A stretch of 64,000 nt of DNA, from the NCBI RefSeq assembly GCF_900639985.1, contig NZ_CAAAIM010000001.1:1-64000 (forward strand). Reading direction: 5' to 3'. Each line of letters opens with the position of its first letter. Positions within the stretch are counted from its first letter, which is position 1. Shown piece by piece: positions 56,929 through 64,000 of the stretch. The notes below the pieces were generated by a model. It was not told the DNA's origin and did no database searches. It saw only the letters and a program-made list of their open reading frames with translations. Source of the DNA: Legionella rowbothamii. GTDB taxonomy: Bacteria > Pseudomonadota > Gammaproteobacteria > Legionellales > Legionellaceae. Both the position numbers and the translations under genes were made by a program.

Positions 56929-56952
56929 TCGCCATTGTATTCGCAATGGCGA
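56929..56952. repeat. Hairpin in the fliG-fliH spacer
   Basis: tcgccattg (56929-56937, first base approximate) and caatggcga (56944-56952) form a 9-bp stem with a 6-nt loop in an unusually long gap within the operon. There is no T-run, so it is more likely an mRNA processing or stability element than a terminator. A diverged copy of the right arm, attcgtaatggtgacaag, occurs near 20870. Confidence 0.4.
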
Positions 56953-57021
56953 CAGTGTTAATTCCCAGTGTTAACTTAAAAGACGTAGCATGGGTGAACT
57001 ATAAGGGACTAAGGGTTTTAC

Positions 57022-57669
57022 ATGGCAAATAAATTTGAGCCTTATCGTACAAAACAAACTAATGATAATGATTTTAATGTCTGGGATTATCAATCAACGC
57101 AAAAAAAAGAAGAGGAAGCTCCCGCGGTTGATGAACGAGAAGTCTTTCGTATTGAATGTGAGCGTTTAAAGCAAGAGGCAATACAAAAAGGTTATGAACA
57201 AGGATTACAGCAAGGCCAAGTAGAAATAAATAAAAAAAGGGACGAGCTTATCCGTTGGCTGGATTTAGTTAAAAATCCAGTAAAACTTTTGGATGAACAT
57301 GTTATCCAGGAAACATTACAAACGATACTCTGGCTCAGCCAACATTGCATCGCTGTTGAATTATCGGTAAATCCAGAAAAATTGCGGGATTTACTTAATG
57401 AAATTAAAACGGAACTACCCACCTTAAATAATCATCGCATGTTGGCTATGCATCCATCAGATGTTGAGTGGCTTAAAGCTGAAATCAAAGAAAACGAGCT
57501 CCCGGGATTGCATGAAATCTTGGCTGCAGATCCTACATTAAATCGGGGTGATTTTTATTTAAAAGGTGAACATAGCGAGTTGGATGGCCGAATTCATACC
57601 CGTTTTGCAACTCTTTTTTCCAAGTACATTACAAAAGACAATTTAATGCCCATGAAGGTTCAGGATTAA
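57022..57669 (+). CDS. fliH: Flagellar export regulator FliH
   Basis: This 215-residue protein has a polar N-terminus (1-45), a Gly/Gln-containing helix (KQEAIQKGYEQGLQQGQVEINKKRDEL, with the typical GxxxG-like spacing) and a C-terminal domain like V-ATPase subunit E (about 90-200). FliH dimers hold the FliI ATPase at the export gate. The low N-terminal conservation and position just before fliI are typical. It ends 3 nt before the fliI ATG. Confidence 0.92.
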   Translation: MANKFEPYRTKQTNDNDFNVWDYQSTQKKEEEAPAVDEREVFRIECERLKQEAIQKGYEQGLQQGQVEINKKRDELIRWLDLVKNPVKLLDEHVIQETLQTILWLSQHCIAVELSVNPEKLRDLLNEIKTELPTLNNHRMLAMHPSDVEWLKAEIKENELPGLHEILAADPTLNRGDFYLKGEHSELDGRIHTRFATLFSKYITKDNLMPMKVQD

Positions 57670-57672
57670 GTT

Positions 57673-59016
57673 ATGGAACAGTATGAGTCTCGCCTTGTGA
57701 AAATAATGTCTGATGTACGTACTCAGGAGCATTCTGGTTTATTACATTGTGGACGAATCAGTCGTGCGGTTGGTCTTACTTTAGAAGCAAAAGGGTTTAA
57801 TCAACCCGTAGGAGCTCGTTGTTTTATTAACGTCAATGAATCTCATTCAATTGAAGCAGAAGTTGTTGGTTTTGGCCAAGATCGTGCCTATTTAATGTCA
57901 ATTGGTGCCATTCAGGGACTGGCTCCAGGTATGATTATTGCCCCTACTGGTCGTGTGGCAAGAATCGATGTTGGCTGGCCTTTATTAGGGCGTATTGTCA
58001 ATGGTTCAGGAGCGATTATTGATGAGGGACCTCTTATTGAGCTGACGGAAACCTATCCATTAGAGTCTGCAATAATTAATCCGCTCAAAAGAGCTGCTAT
58101 AGATACCCATATGGACGTTGGAATTCGTGCAATTAATGGTTTACTCACGGTGGGGCGTGGTCAACGAATTGGCCTTTTTGCAGGAAGTGGAGTGGGTAAA
58201 TCCGTTTTATTAGGTATGATGACGCGCTTTACAAAAGCTGATGTTGTTGTGGTAGGTTTAATTGGGGAACGAGGTCGAGAAGTTAAAGAGTTTATTGAGT
58301 GCAGCTTAGGGGAGGAGGGATTAAAGAGAGCCGTGGTTGTCGCCGCTCCTGCGGATGAAAGCCCATTAAGACGGTTACATGGCGCAAAAGTTGCTACCAG
58401 TATTGCTGAGTATTTTCGTGACCAGGGAAAACATGTGCTTCTGTTAATGGATTCTTTGACACGTTTTGCCCAGGCCCAGCGTGAAATTGCCTTATCTATT
58501 GGTGAGGCGCCAGCAACTAAAGGTTATCCTCCTTCGGTATTTACCAAACTACCTAAACTGGTTGAGCGTGCAGGAAATGGTGAGCCAGGAAGCGGGTCAA
58601 TTACTGCATTTTACACAGTATTAACCGAAGGTGATGATTTACAAGATCCCATTGCTGATGCTGCGAGAGCTATTTTAGATGGTCATATTGTTTTAAGCCG
58701 TTCTTTAGCCGAGGAAGGACAATATCCTGCTATTGATTTAGAGGCATCCATTAGTCGCGTGATGCAAACTATAGCTTCTGAAGAGCAAATGAAGGATATG
58801 CTGCAGCTGAAAAAGTATTTATCTCTTTATGAAAAAAATAAAGATTTTATTTTGTTGGGGGCTTATGTAAAAGGTTCGGACCCTAACTTGGATAAAGCTA
58901 TCTTAGCTCGAGATAAGATCAGAAAATACATGGAACAGGGAATGAATGAGCAGGTTAGCTATGAAGAGAGTACCCGTTTATTATCCGAGTTGGCGAAGTC
59001 ATTTACTGGCCGTTGA
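57673..59016 (+). CDS. fliI: Flagellum-specific ATP synthase FliI
   Basis: This 447-residue F1-beta-like ATPase powers or gates flagellar protein export. The P-loop is AGSGVGKS (170-177), Walker B is [19 protein letters not shown], and the C-terminal helical domain binds chaperone-substrate complexes. [10 protein letters not shown] and [16 protein letters not shown] are diagnostic for FliI/SctN. The length equals Salmonella FliI (456). It is preceded closely by fliH and followed after 70 nt by fliJ. Confidence 0.97.
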   Translation: MEQYESRLVKIMSDVRTQEHSGLLHCGRISRAVGLTLEAKGFNQPVGARCFINVNESHSIEAEVVGFGQDRAYLMSIGAIQGLAPGMIIAPTGRVARIDVGWPLLGRIVNGSGAIIDEGPLIELTETYPLESAIINPLKRAAIDTHMDVGIRAINGLLTVGRGQRIGLFAGSGVGKSVLLGMMTRFTKADVVVVGLIGERGREVKEFIECSLGEEGLKRAVVVAAPADESPLRRLHGAKVATSIAEYFRDQGKHVLLLMDSLTRFAQAQREIALSIGEAPATKGYPPSVFTKLPKLVERAGNGEPGSGSITAFYTVLTEGDDLQDPIADAARAILDGHIVLSRSLAEEGQYPAIDLEASISRVMQTIASEEQMKDMLQLKKYLSLYEKNKDFILLGAYVKGSDPNLDKAILARDKIRKYMEQGMNEQVSYEESTRLLSELAKSFTGR

Positions 59017-59086
59017 GCTTACTACTATTTAGCTTATTATCCCTGACTAGCGAAATGTCAACAACCCTTCGAGTAGGAGTTAATTC

Positions 59087-59542
59087 ATGAATCAGCGATT
59101 GGACCGCTTGACGCAATTGTGGGAAATAAAAAAAGACTTAACAAACACTGCCTACCAACAGCTTTTACATGCACAGGAGCAGTTTAGCAAAAATAAAGAA
59201 AAGCATGACCAATTAGTTGGTTATCGACAAGATTATTTACAACAATTAGAAACAATGGGCGAACAAGGTACCTATGTGAGGCGTTTGCGTAATCGCATTG
59301 ATTTTATCAGCCATCTCGATATGGCTTTAGTGCAGTTAAATGGTCATTTAGCACAACTTGCCAAGGTAAGGCGAAATGCAGAATCAACCTATAAGCAAGC
59401 TAAAATTTCTGAAGAGAGTGTTAATTTATTAATAGAGCGTGTTAAAAAGGCTCAAAAATCTAAATTGAACCTCCAAGAACAGAAAGAAAATGATGAGTAT
59501 GCACAAAAGCAGTGGTATAGTAGAGAACTTAACGACGAATGA
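59087..59542 (+). CDS. fliJ: Flagellar export protein FliJ
   Basis: This 151-residue protein is almost entirely alpha-helical coiled coil (antiparallel, about 5-75 and 80-150), with typical Lys/Gln/Glu-rich heptads. FliJ is the central stalk of the FliI hexamer and contacts FlhA. Low sequence conservation means the call rests on coiled-coil character, length (E. coli 147) and position directly after fliI. TAGGAG lies 6-11 bases before the ATG. Confidence 0.88.
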   Translation: MNQRLDRLTQLWEIKKDLTNTAYQQLLHAQEQFSKNKEKHDQLVGYRQDYLQQLETMGEQGTYVRRLRNRIDFISHLDMALVQLNGHLAQLAKVRRNAESTYKQAKISEESVNLLIERVKKAQKSKLNLQEQKENDEYAQKQWYSRELNDE

Positions 59543-59555
59543 TTAAGCGGATACA

Positions 59556-62500
59556 GTGAATAAGATTCTTAAAAAAATTTGGATGACTCTCGCCATCCTC
59601 ATTATTCTTATGGCTGTTTTGTCCAGCGTGTTTCGTTCGCTAACTCCTTGGGCAAAACAATATAAAGGTGAGGTTGAACAGCATCTATCTGTCCTTTTAG
59701 GCCAGCCCGTGACCATTCAAACTATGGAAACAGGATGGTATTGGTTTCAACCCGTACTTAAATTGAAGCAAGTCACATTAGGCAGTGACTCCAGAAAATC
59801 ATTTCATTTAAATAAATTACTTGTAGGAATTAATGTCTTTAGATCCATATGGAACTGGCAGATCCAGCCCGGTGTTCTTTATATTGATGACATGCATTTA
59901 ACGCTAAGAGAAAAAGGCGATCATTGGACTCTTGATGGCATTAGCACGGATACGCTTAATAGTGAGGATATGACTCCTGAAAAAACAAAACAAATTTTAA
60001 TTTGGCTATCCCAACAAGAACGTTTAATCATTAAACGCGTTTCTATGTATTTTCATTTTAGCGATGGCGGCTTGATTCCTGTTGATGGCCTGAATGTTTC
60101 TGTATTGAATGATGGTGGCCATTATAAATTAAAAGGTAGTGCTCGACTGGATCAAACTAATAGCACAGATTTTCAGTTGCTTGGGGACGGCTATTTTGAT
60201 CCTGATAATTTTGGTGAAATAGAAGGTAAGTTTTATTTTTCTGCACAAAATATTATGCCAGCTCAATGGCAAAGCTTATTTCCCAATGCGACGGAGCATT
60301 TAGAAGGCGGGAAAGGGGGCTTACAGCTCTGGATGGATGTGCATAAAGGGTCGGTTGCATCGGTACAAGCTCAAGTAAAATTAGAGCATTTGGCCTGGCG
60401 TTTGCTCAATAAAGAAAAAAGTCAGTTAGTCCAATCATTTTTTGCAAACCTGTCTTGGAAACCAGACAATCAAGGTTGGCAGTTACACGGTGATCACATC
60501 CAGTTGCGTGTTGGTGGTTTAAATTGGCCTGAGAATCAGCTTTTGGTGAAATATAATCATGAGCAACAAACGTATCAGTTTTTTATTAAGAGCATCATTA
60601 TTGAGTCATTACTTTCAGACGCGATTAATTGGCCTAAGAGTATTCAAAATCTGCTGCAGATAAAACCACAAGGTATTTTACATGATACCCAAGTCTTGGT
60701 GAGGCTTGCCGATCCTTCTTTCCGTATTCCACTGATTCCTCAATTATCATCAGCGAGTGCTTCTCAGGAGCCTGTCAACACATGGGCACAAGGGAATGAA
60801 ATTAGCTATGTGCTCACGCGTTTTGATCAATTGGGATGGAATGGCAACTCGAAAAAGAAAATACCGGAAGTAAGAAATCTTTCTGGCGTAGTCAATTGGC
60901 AGCCTGAAGAAGGGCGTTTGGAGTTGGATTCTGAGAATACACTGGTTGTTATCCACGGTTATCCTACACAAAATCTGACTTTACTTAATGGAGCTATCGA
61001 TTGGAAAGAGTTAAGTGATGGGTTACGAATTAGTATTGACCGGTTTGTCCTAAGCAAACCAGAACTTACTTTAAGTGCGCAGGGGGCTGTCGATCAGGTG
61101 ATGCAGGATTCGGTTGGCGCTATCCGTTTGAATGCAGAGTTTTCAGGTAAAAATATTGAGCAATGGGCTCCATTTCTCCCTAAAAAACATATGAAAGCTA
61201 AGCTGTATACCTGGCTAACACGTGACTTGAAGCATATTGCTGAAATGAGCGGGACTATTAGCTTAAATGGAATGGCCCAAGACTTTCCCTTTGATGATCA
61301 TAATGGTGAGTTTACTATTACAAGCCATGCAAGTGGTGGGGAACTCTACATTAATCCTAAATGGAAGATAATCAAAGAGATTGAAGGGGATATTCAACTA
61401 ACTAATCGTAATTTAAATATTGATATTGTAAATGCAGATTTTCAAGGTGTTGCTGTCAATCAAATGAATTTGCGTATCGATAATATAGGTAATAATAAAG
61501 AAAACCTGATTATTACAGGAAGCATCAATGCACCCGTGCAAAAAATGGTGAATTATGTGATGTCTTCTCCTTTAAAAAGTAAATTATCCCTATTAAAACA
61601 ATTGGCAATAGATGGCTTTGCTCAGTTGAGTCTCAATTTACAAGTTCCTTTATATCCTGAAAACGACAAGGTCTTAGCTAAAGGTGATTTAAACTTTAAA
61701 GATAATACCATTACAGTGAAGTATGAGTTCGTGAAGTTTATGTTAAAGGGTGTAACTGGTGAATTGTTCTTCACTGATGATGGGGTGAGTGATAGTTCAT
61801 TAGTTGCTAACTCATTGGGGCATCCACTTAACATTAAGATTAAGTCGGTTCAAACCCCAAAACCAGCTACCTCGATTGCTGTAGAAGGCACTTGGACTGC
61901 TGACTCATTGAAAACTCGCCATAATGCGCCAGTTCTTGCTTTCTTGAATGGATCTTTCCCTGTTAAAGCCATTTTGAAATTGGCAAACAATCCCTCAGAA
62001 GTAGATACAATTAAGTTAACTTCTTCATTGCAAGGTTTGGCTGTTAATTTACCTGCGCCGCTTGGCAAAGCGGATGAAGAAACACTTCCTTTAGAAGTGA
62101 GTGTGAATTTAAATCCGGATAAATCAATACGTTTGAAATCTAATTATGATGCACGTTTAAGTACAGATTTATTATTTAAGACAACTAATGGTGCTTTAGA
62201 TCTAGATTCAGGCCAGTTACGTTTAGGTAGCGCAAATGCTGCGCTTAGTCAAAAACTACCAGGATTAGCGGTGGTTGGATCATTAAAGGGTTTTGATCTA
62301 GGTGAATGGAAGAATATATATAATCGATATGCACTAACGCAAAACACAGGTCCTTCTTTACTTAATAAACTAAGTATTATTAATGTTACGTTAGATAAGG
62401 TTAGTATTTTGAAACAGCAATTTGATGCATTGACCGTTAAAGCAAAGTTGTTGCCCAATAAAGATTGGTCTTTTAGCCTAAATCAAAAAAATGTCGCCGC

Positions 62501-63509
62501 AGATTTATTGTATCGTGTGTCCGCCAATGAGTTAAGTGGTCATATTCAACGCTTACATTTAGAGACGTTAAATACAAAAGATATTAAGTCGAACGAATCT
62601 TCGGAAAAATTCCACCCAGGCCAAATTCCAAATCTTAATTTGCGAGTTGACAACTTATCCGTAGGGACAGTACTCATTGGTGATGTGACTTTAAAAAGTC
62701 AGTCAAACTCGAAGCGTTGGTCATTGAATTATTGCCGGATTGATTCTCCTGTATACCAATTTAACATCGATGGCGCATGGTCACAGACGAAAACAGCTGA
62801 TCAGTCGACGTTCCATTTAAAACTCGAGATGACTAATTTAGCTAAAAGTCTTGAGCGTTGGGGTATTCATCCTTCAGTCCGTGCCAAAAAAAGCTATATC
62901 GAATTTAAAGGTGGCTGGAACAGCGATTTAGCTGGTTTTTCATTAGCGAAACTAAATGGTGATATGTTCTTGCAGCTTAAGAATGGCAGAATCACTGATT
63001 TGAGCAAATCAACTGAAGGAAAATTGGATTTAGGTAAGTTACTAAGTATCTTAAGTTTGCAGACAATACCACGACGATTACAACTGGATTTTAGCGATTT
63101 AGCACAACAAGGTTACAGCTTTGATATCTTTCAAGGTAACTTCTCGATTCATAAGGGAAGAATGACGACCCAAGACAGTTATATTGATGGGCCTGTTGCT
63201 TATGCAAGTATGAAGGGTGATTTAGATTTAGTAAGACAAACTTATGATATGAATTTAAAAATCTCTCCGCACATTACTGCCAGTTTGCCCATCGTGGCAA
63301 CAATTGCAGGTGGTCCAGTTGCTGGTGTTGCTACCTGGGTTGCGACGAAAATTATTAATCAGGGCATGCAAAAAATTTCCGCTTACAGCTACAAGGTTTC
63401 TGGCCCGTGGAAAAAACCGGTAGTACAACAATTGACGATTGTTAAGAAAAAGAATAACCCCATCCAGGCAGGCCAAGGATTAATGAAAGATCAGCTTAAT
63501 TTGGATTGA
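59556..63509 (+). CDS. yhdP: YhdP/AsmA-like giant envelope protein (DUF3971)
   Basis: This 1317-residue protein has one N-terminal transmembrane helix (about 8-28) and a very long periplasmic part of repeated beta-strands, as in AsmA-like proteins. The C-terminal block (about 1135-1290; GRITDLSKS, DFSDLAQQGYSFD, GDLDLVRQTYDM and SLPIVATIAGGPVAGVATW) is the YhdP signature. YhdP, TamB and YdbH are thought to bridge inner and outer membranes for phospholipid transport. E. coli YhdP is 1266 residues. Initiation is at GTG 59556, 13 nt after fliJ, with a weak GGA upstream. Co-transcription with flagellar export genes is likely from spacing, though the functions are unrelated. Confidence 0.9.
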   Translation: MNKILKKIWMTLAILIILMAVLSSVFRSLTPWAKQYKGEVEQHLSVLLGQPVTIQTMETGWYWFQPVLKLKQVTLGSDSRKSFHLNKLLVGINVFRSIWNWQIQPGVLYIDDMHLTLREKGDHWTLDGISTDTLNSEDMTPEKTKQILIWLSQQERLIIKRVSMYFHFSDGGLIPVDGLNVSVLNDGGHYKLKGSARLDQTNSTDFQLLGDGYFDPDNFGEIEGKFYFSAQNIMPAQWQSLFPNATEHLEGGKGGLQLWMDVHKGSVASVQAQVKLEHLAWRLLNKEKSQLVQSFFANLSWKPDNQGWQLHGDHIQLRVGGLNWPENQLLVKYNHEQQTYQFFIKSIIIESLLSDAINWPKSIQNLLQIKPQGILHDTQVLVRLADPSFRIPLIPQLSSASASQEPVNTWAQGNEISYVLTRFDQLGWNGNSKKKIPEVRNLSGVVNWQPEEGRLELDSENTLVVIHGYPTQNLTLLNGAIDWKELSDGLRISIDRFVLSKPELTLSAQGAVDQVMQDSVGAIRLNAEFSGKNIEQWAPFLPKKHMKAKLYTWLTRDLKHIAEMSGTISLNGMAQDFPFDDHNGEFTITSHASGGELYINPKWKIIKEIEGDIQLTNRNLNIDIVNADFQGVAVNQMNLRIDNIGNNKENLIITGSINAPVQKMVNYVMSSPLKSKLSLLKQLAIDGFAQLSLNLQVPLYPENDKVLAKGDLNFKDNTITVKYEFVKFMLKGVTGELFFTDDGVSDSSLVANSLGHPLNIKIKSVQTPKPATSIAVEGTWTADSLKTRHNAPVLAFLNGSFPVKAILKLANNPSEVDTIKLTSSLQGLAVNLPAPLGKADEETLPLEVSVNLNPDKSIRLKSNYDARLSTDLLFKTTNGALDLDSGQLRLGSANAALSQKLPGLAVVGSLKGFDLGEWKNIYNRYALTQNTGPSLLNKLSIINVTLDKVSILKQQFDALTVKAKLLPNKDWSFSLNQKNVAADLLYRVSANELSGHIQRLHLETLNTKDIKSNESSEKFHPGQIPNLNLRVDNLSVGTVLIGDVTLKSQSNSKRWSLNYCRIDSPVYQFNIDGAWSQTKTADQSTFHLKLEMTNLAKSLERWGIHPSVRAKKSYIEFKGGWNSDLAGFSLAKLNGDMFLQLKNGRITDLSKSTEGKLDLGKLLSILSLQTIPRRLQLDFSDLAQQGYSFDIFQGNFSIHKGRMTTQDSYIDGPVAYASMKGDLDLVRQTYDMNLKISPHITASLPIVATIAGGPVAGVATWVATKIINQGMQKISAYSYKVSGPWKKPVVQQLTIVKKKNNPIQAGQGLMKDQLNLD

Positions 63510-63823
63510 TTTAGCTATCGGAGCCTGGTTGCTTGCAACTGGGCTTCCTTACCTGACGAATTTCGAATACAAGAACACCCACGGCAACTATTGTCATTTA
63601 CAGTATTTACTCGGTATATAGGATACTGAATTACGCATTTTCCATATAAAAAACATAATATTTTTATCAAGATAGTAGAATTATCTGCCTCTCCTAGACT
63701 AAACTTAATTATGGAAAGAGTGAGTTTTCCACAAGGTGTCGAGATATTGCCTAATCAACCACGCTGTAACCTGTAGCAGTAAGCTTACCGATTCAGGCTA
63801 CACATAAAAATGAAGGTTTTAAA
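63510..63823. other. Intergenic interval after the YhdP-like gene
   Basis: These 314 bases hold the CCTGGTTG-family palindrome at 63522-63545 and, near 63771-63802, tgtagc and gctaca arms around a gtaagcttac palindrome. No gene is evident. The A/T-rich part 63630-63710 may hold the promoter of the partial gene that follows, but I cannot assign hexamers confidently. Confidence 0.45.
63522..63545. terminator. Palindrome after the YhdP-like gene, CCTGGTTG family
   Basis: agcctggttgc (63522-63532) pairs with gcaactgggct (63535-63545) with one mismatch, followed by tcctt. It probably ends the fliE-to-yhdP transcript. It shares its sequence with 41488. Confidence 0.55.
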
Positions 63824-64000
63824 TGATTCACTTTGTTTTGGGCCGATATTGGAATATTTGTCTATTGAAGGAAAGCCCTGAAAATACACCTTATTCAATT
63901 ATTCGCGCATTTTTAAGTGGTATTGTGTTAGCCATCATCATGGTAATTGAATGGAACTATTCTTATTACAACTCCTCAGGAGATCTTGGTTGGTTATTGA
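63824..64000 (+). CDS. Start of a membrane protein gene, cut by the window end
   Basis: An open frame starts at ATG 63824 and is still open at base 64000 (59 codons seen). It begins MIHFVLGRYWNICLLKESPENT and has one hydrophobic helix at about 27-43 (IRAFLSGIVLAIIMVIEW). The family is not recognisable from this part. The preceding bases (aaggtttta) offer an AAGG six bases upstream. It may be a YIP1/DUF-type inner-membrane protein, but that is only a guess. Confidence 0.55.

Overview
The window is a chromosomal segment of an AT-rich gammaproteobacterium, almost certainly a Legionella or close relative. The evidence is the gene content: flagellin with the fliD/fliS set and fleSR-fliEFGHIJ, a Fic-type candidate effector, a coiled-coil membrane protein of effector style, a secreted sedolisin, and gammaproteobacterial housekeeping blocks (accD-folC-dedD-cvpA; leuS-lptE-holA-nadD; infA-aat-trxB-ftsK-lolA-rarA). 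No species is assigned. I see no prophage, insertion sequence, CRISPR array or rRNA gene.

Layout. 1-2.1 kb: a small secreted-type ORF, tRNA-Met(CAT) and a Fic-fold protein. 2.1-5.6 kb (minus): a secreted pair, an Asp-box beta-propeller protein followed by a sedolisin (S53) protease. 5.6-10.1 kb (minus): tightly packed miaB-rluD-pgeF-degP. 10.3-12.6 kb (minus): an MFS transporter and an L,D-transpeptidase. 12.7-16.8 kb (minus): the flagellar filament cluster flaA-flaG-fliD-fliS, with an excellent sigma-28 promoter in front of flaA. 17.1-20.7 kb (plus): accD-folC-dedD-cvpA, preceded by a promoter/hairpin leader.

20.9-27.2 kb (plus) is the most unusual part. It holds a membrane-bound processive family-2 glycosyltransferase, a periplasmic/outer-membrane protein built from three repeats of a cysteine-paired TPR module plus a terminal beta-barrel, an ATP-grasp ligase, and a response-regulator receiver fused to a PIG-L deacetylase. 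I read it as a candidate surface-glycan synthesis, modification and export locus that is neither canonical pga nor bcs. 27.2-33.7 kb (minus): nadD, holA, lptE, leuS and lnt. 33.8-40.3 kb (plus): a probable lysine 6-dehydrogenase, an ALDH7-type semialdehyde dehydrogenase, a fused hydroxyacyl-CoA dehydrogenase/enoyl-CoA hydratase and a thiolase, which could form a route from lysine or fatty acids to acetyl-CoA.

40.5-49.2 kb: the conserved infA/aat/trxB/ftsK/lolA/rarA neighbourhood, interrupted by three accessory genes, one of which looks like a bacterial Popeye-domain protein (three membrane helices plus a cyclic-nucleotide-binding-like domain). 49.3-50.8 kb (minus): a coiled-coil membrane protein with a duplicated architecture. 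51.2-59.5 kb (plus): the flagellar two-component pair fleS-fleR, then basal body and export genes fliE-F-G-H-I-J. 59.6-63.5 kb: a giant YhdP/AsmA-like envelope protein directly behind fliJ. A membrane protein gene starts at 63.8 kb and runs off the window.

Intergenic regions carry recurrent palindromes in at least three sequence families (cores CCTGGTTG/CAACCAGG, CCCGTATTA/TAATACGGG and TCGAATTAC), plus one TCATCCTGA-type repeat. They sit mainly at gene ends.
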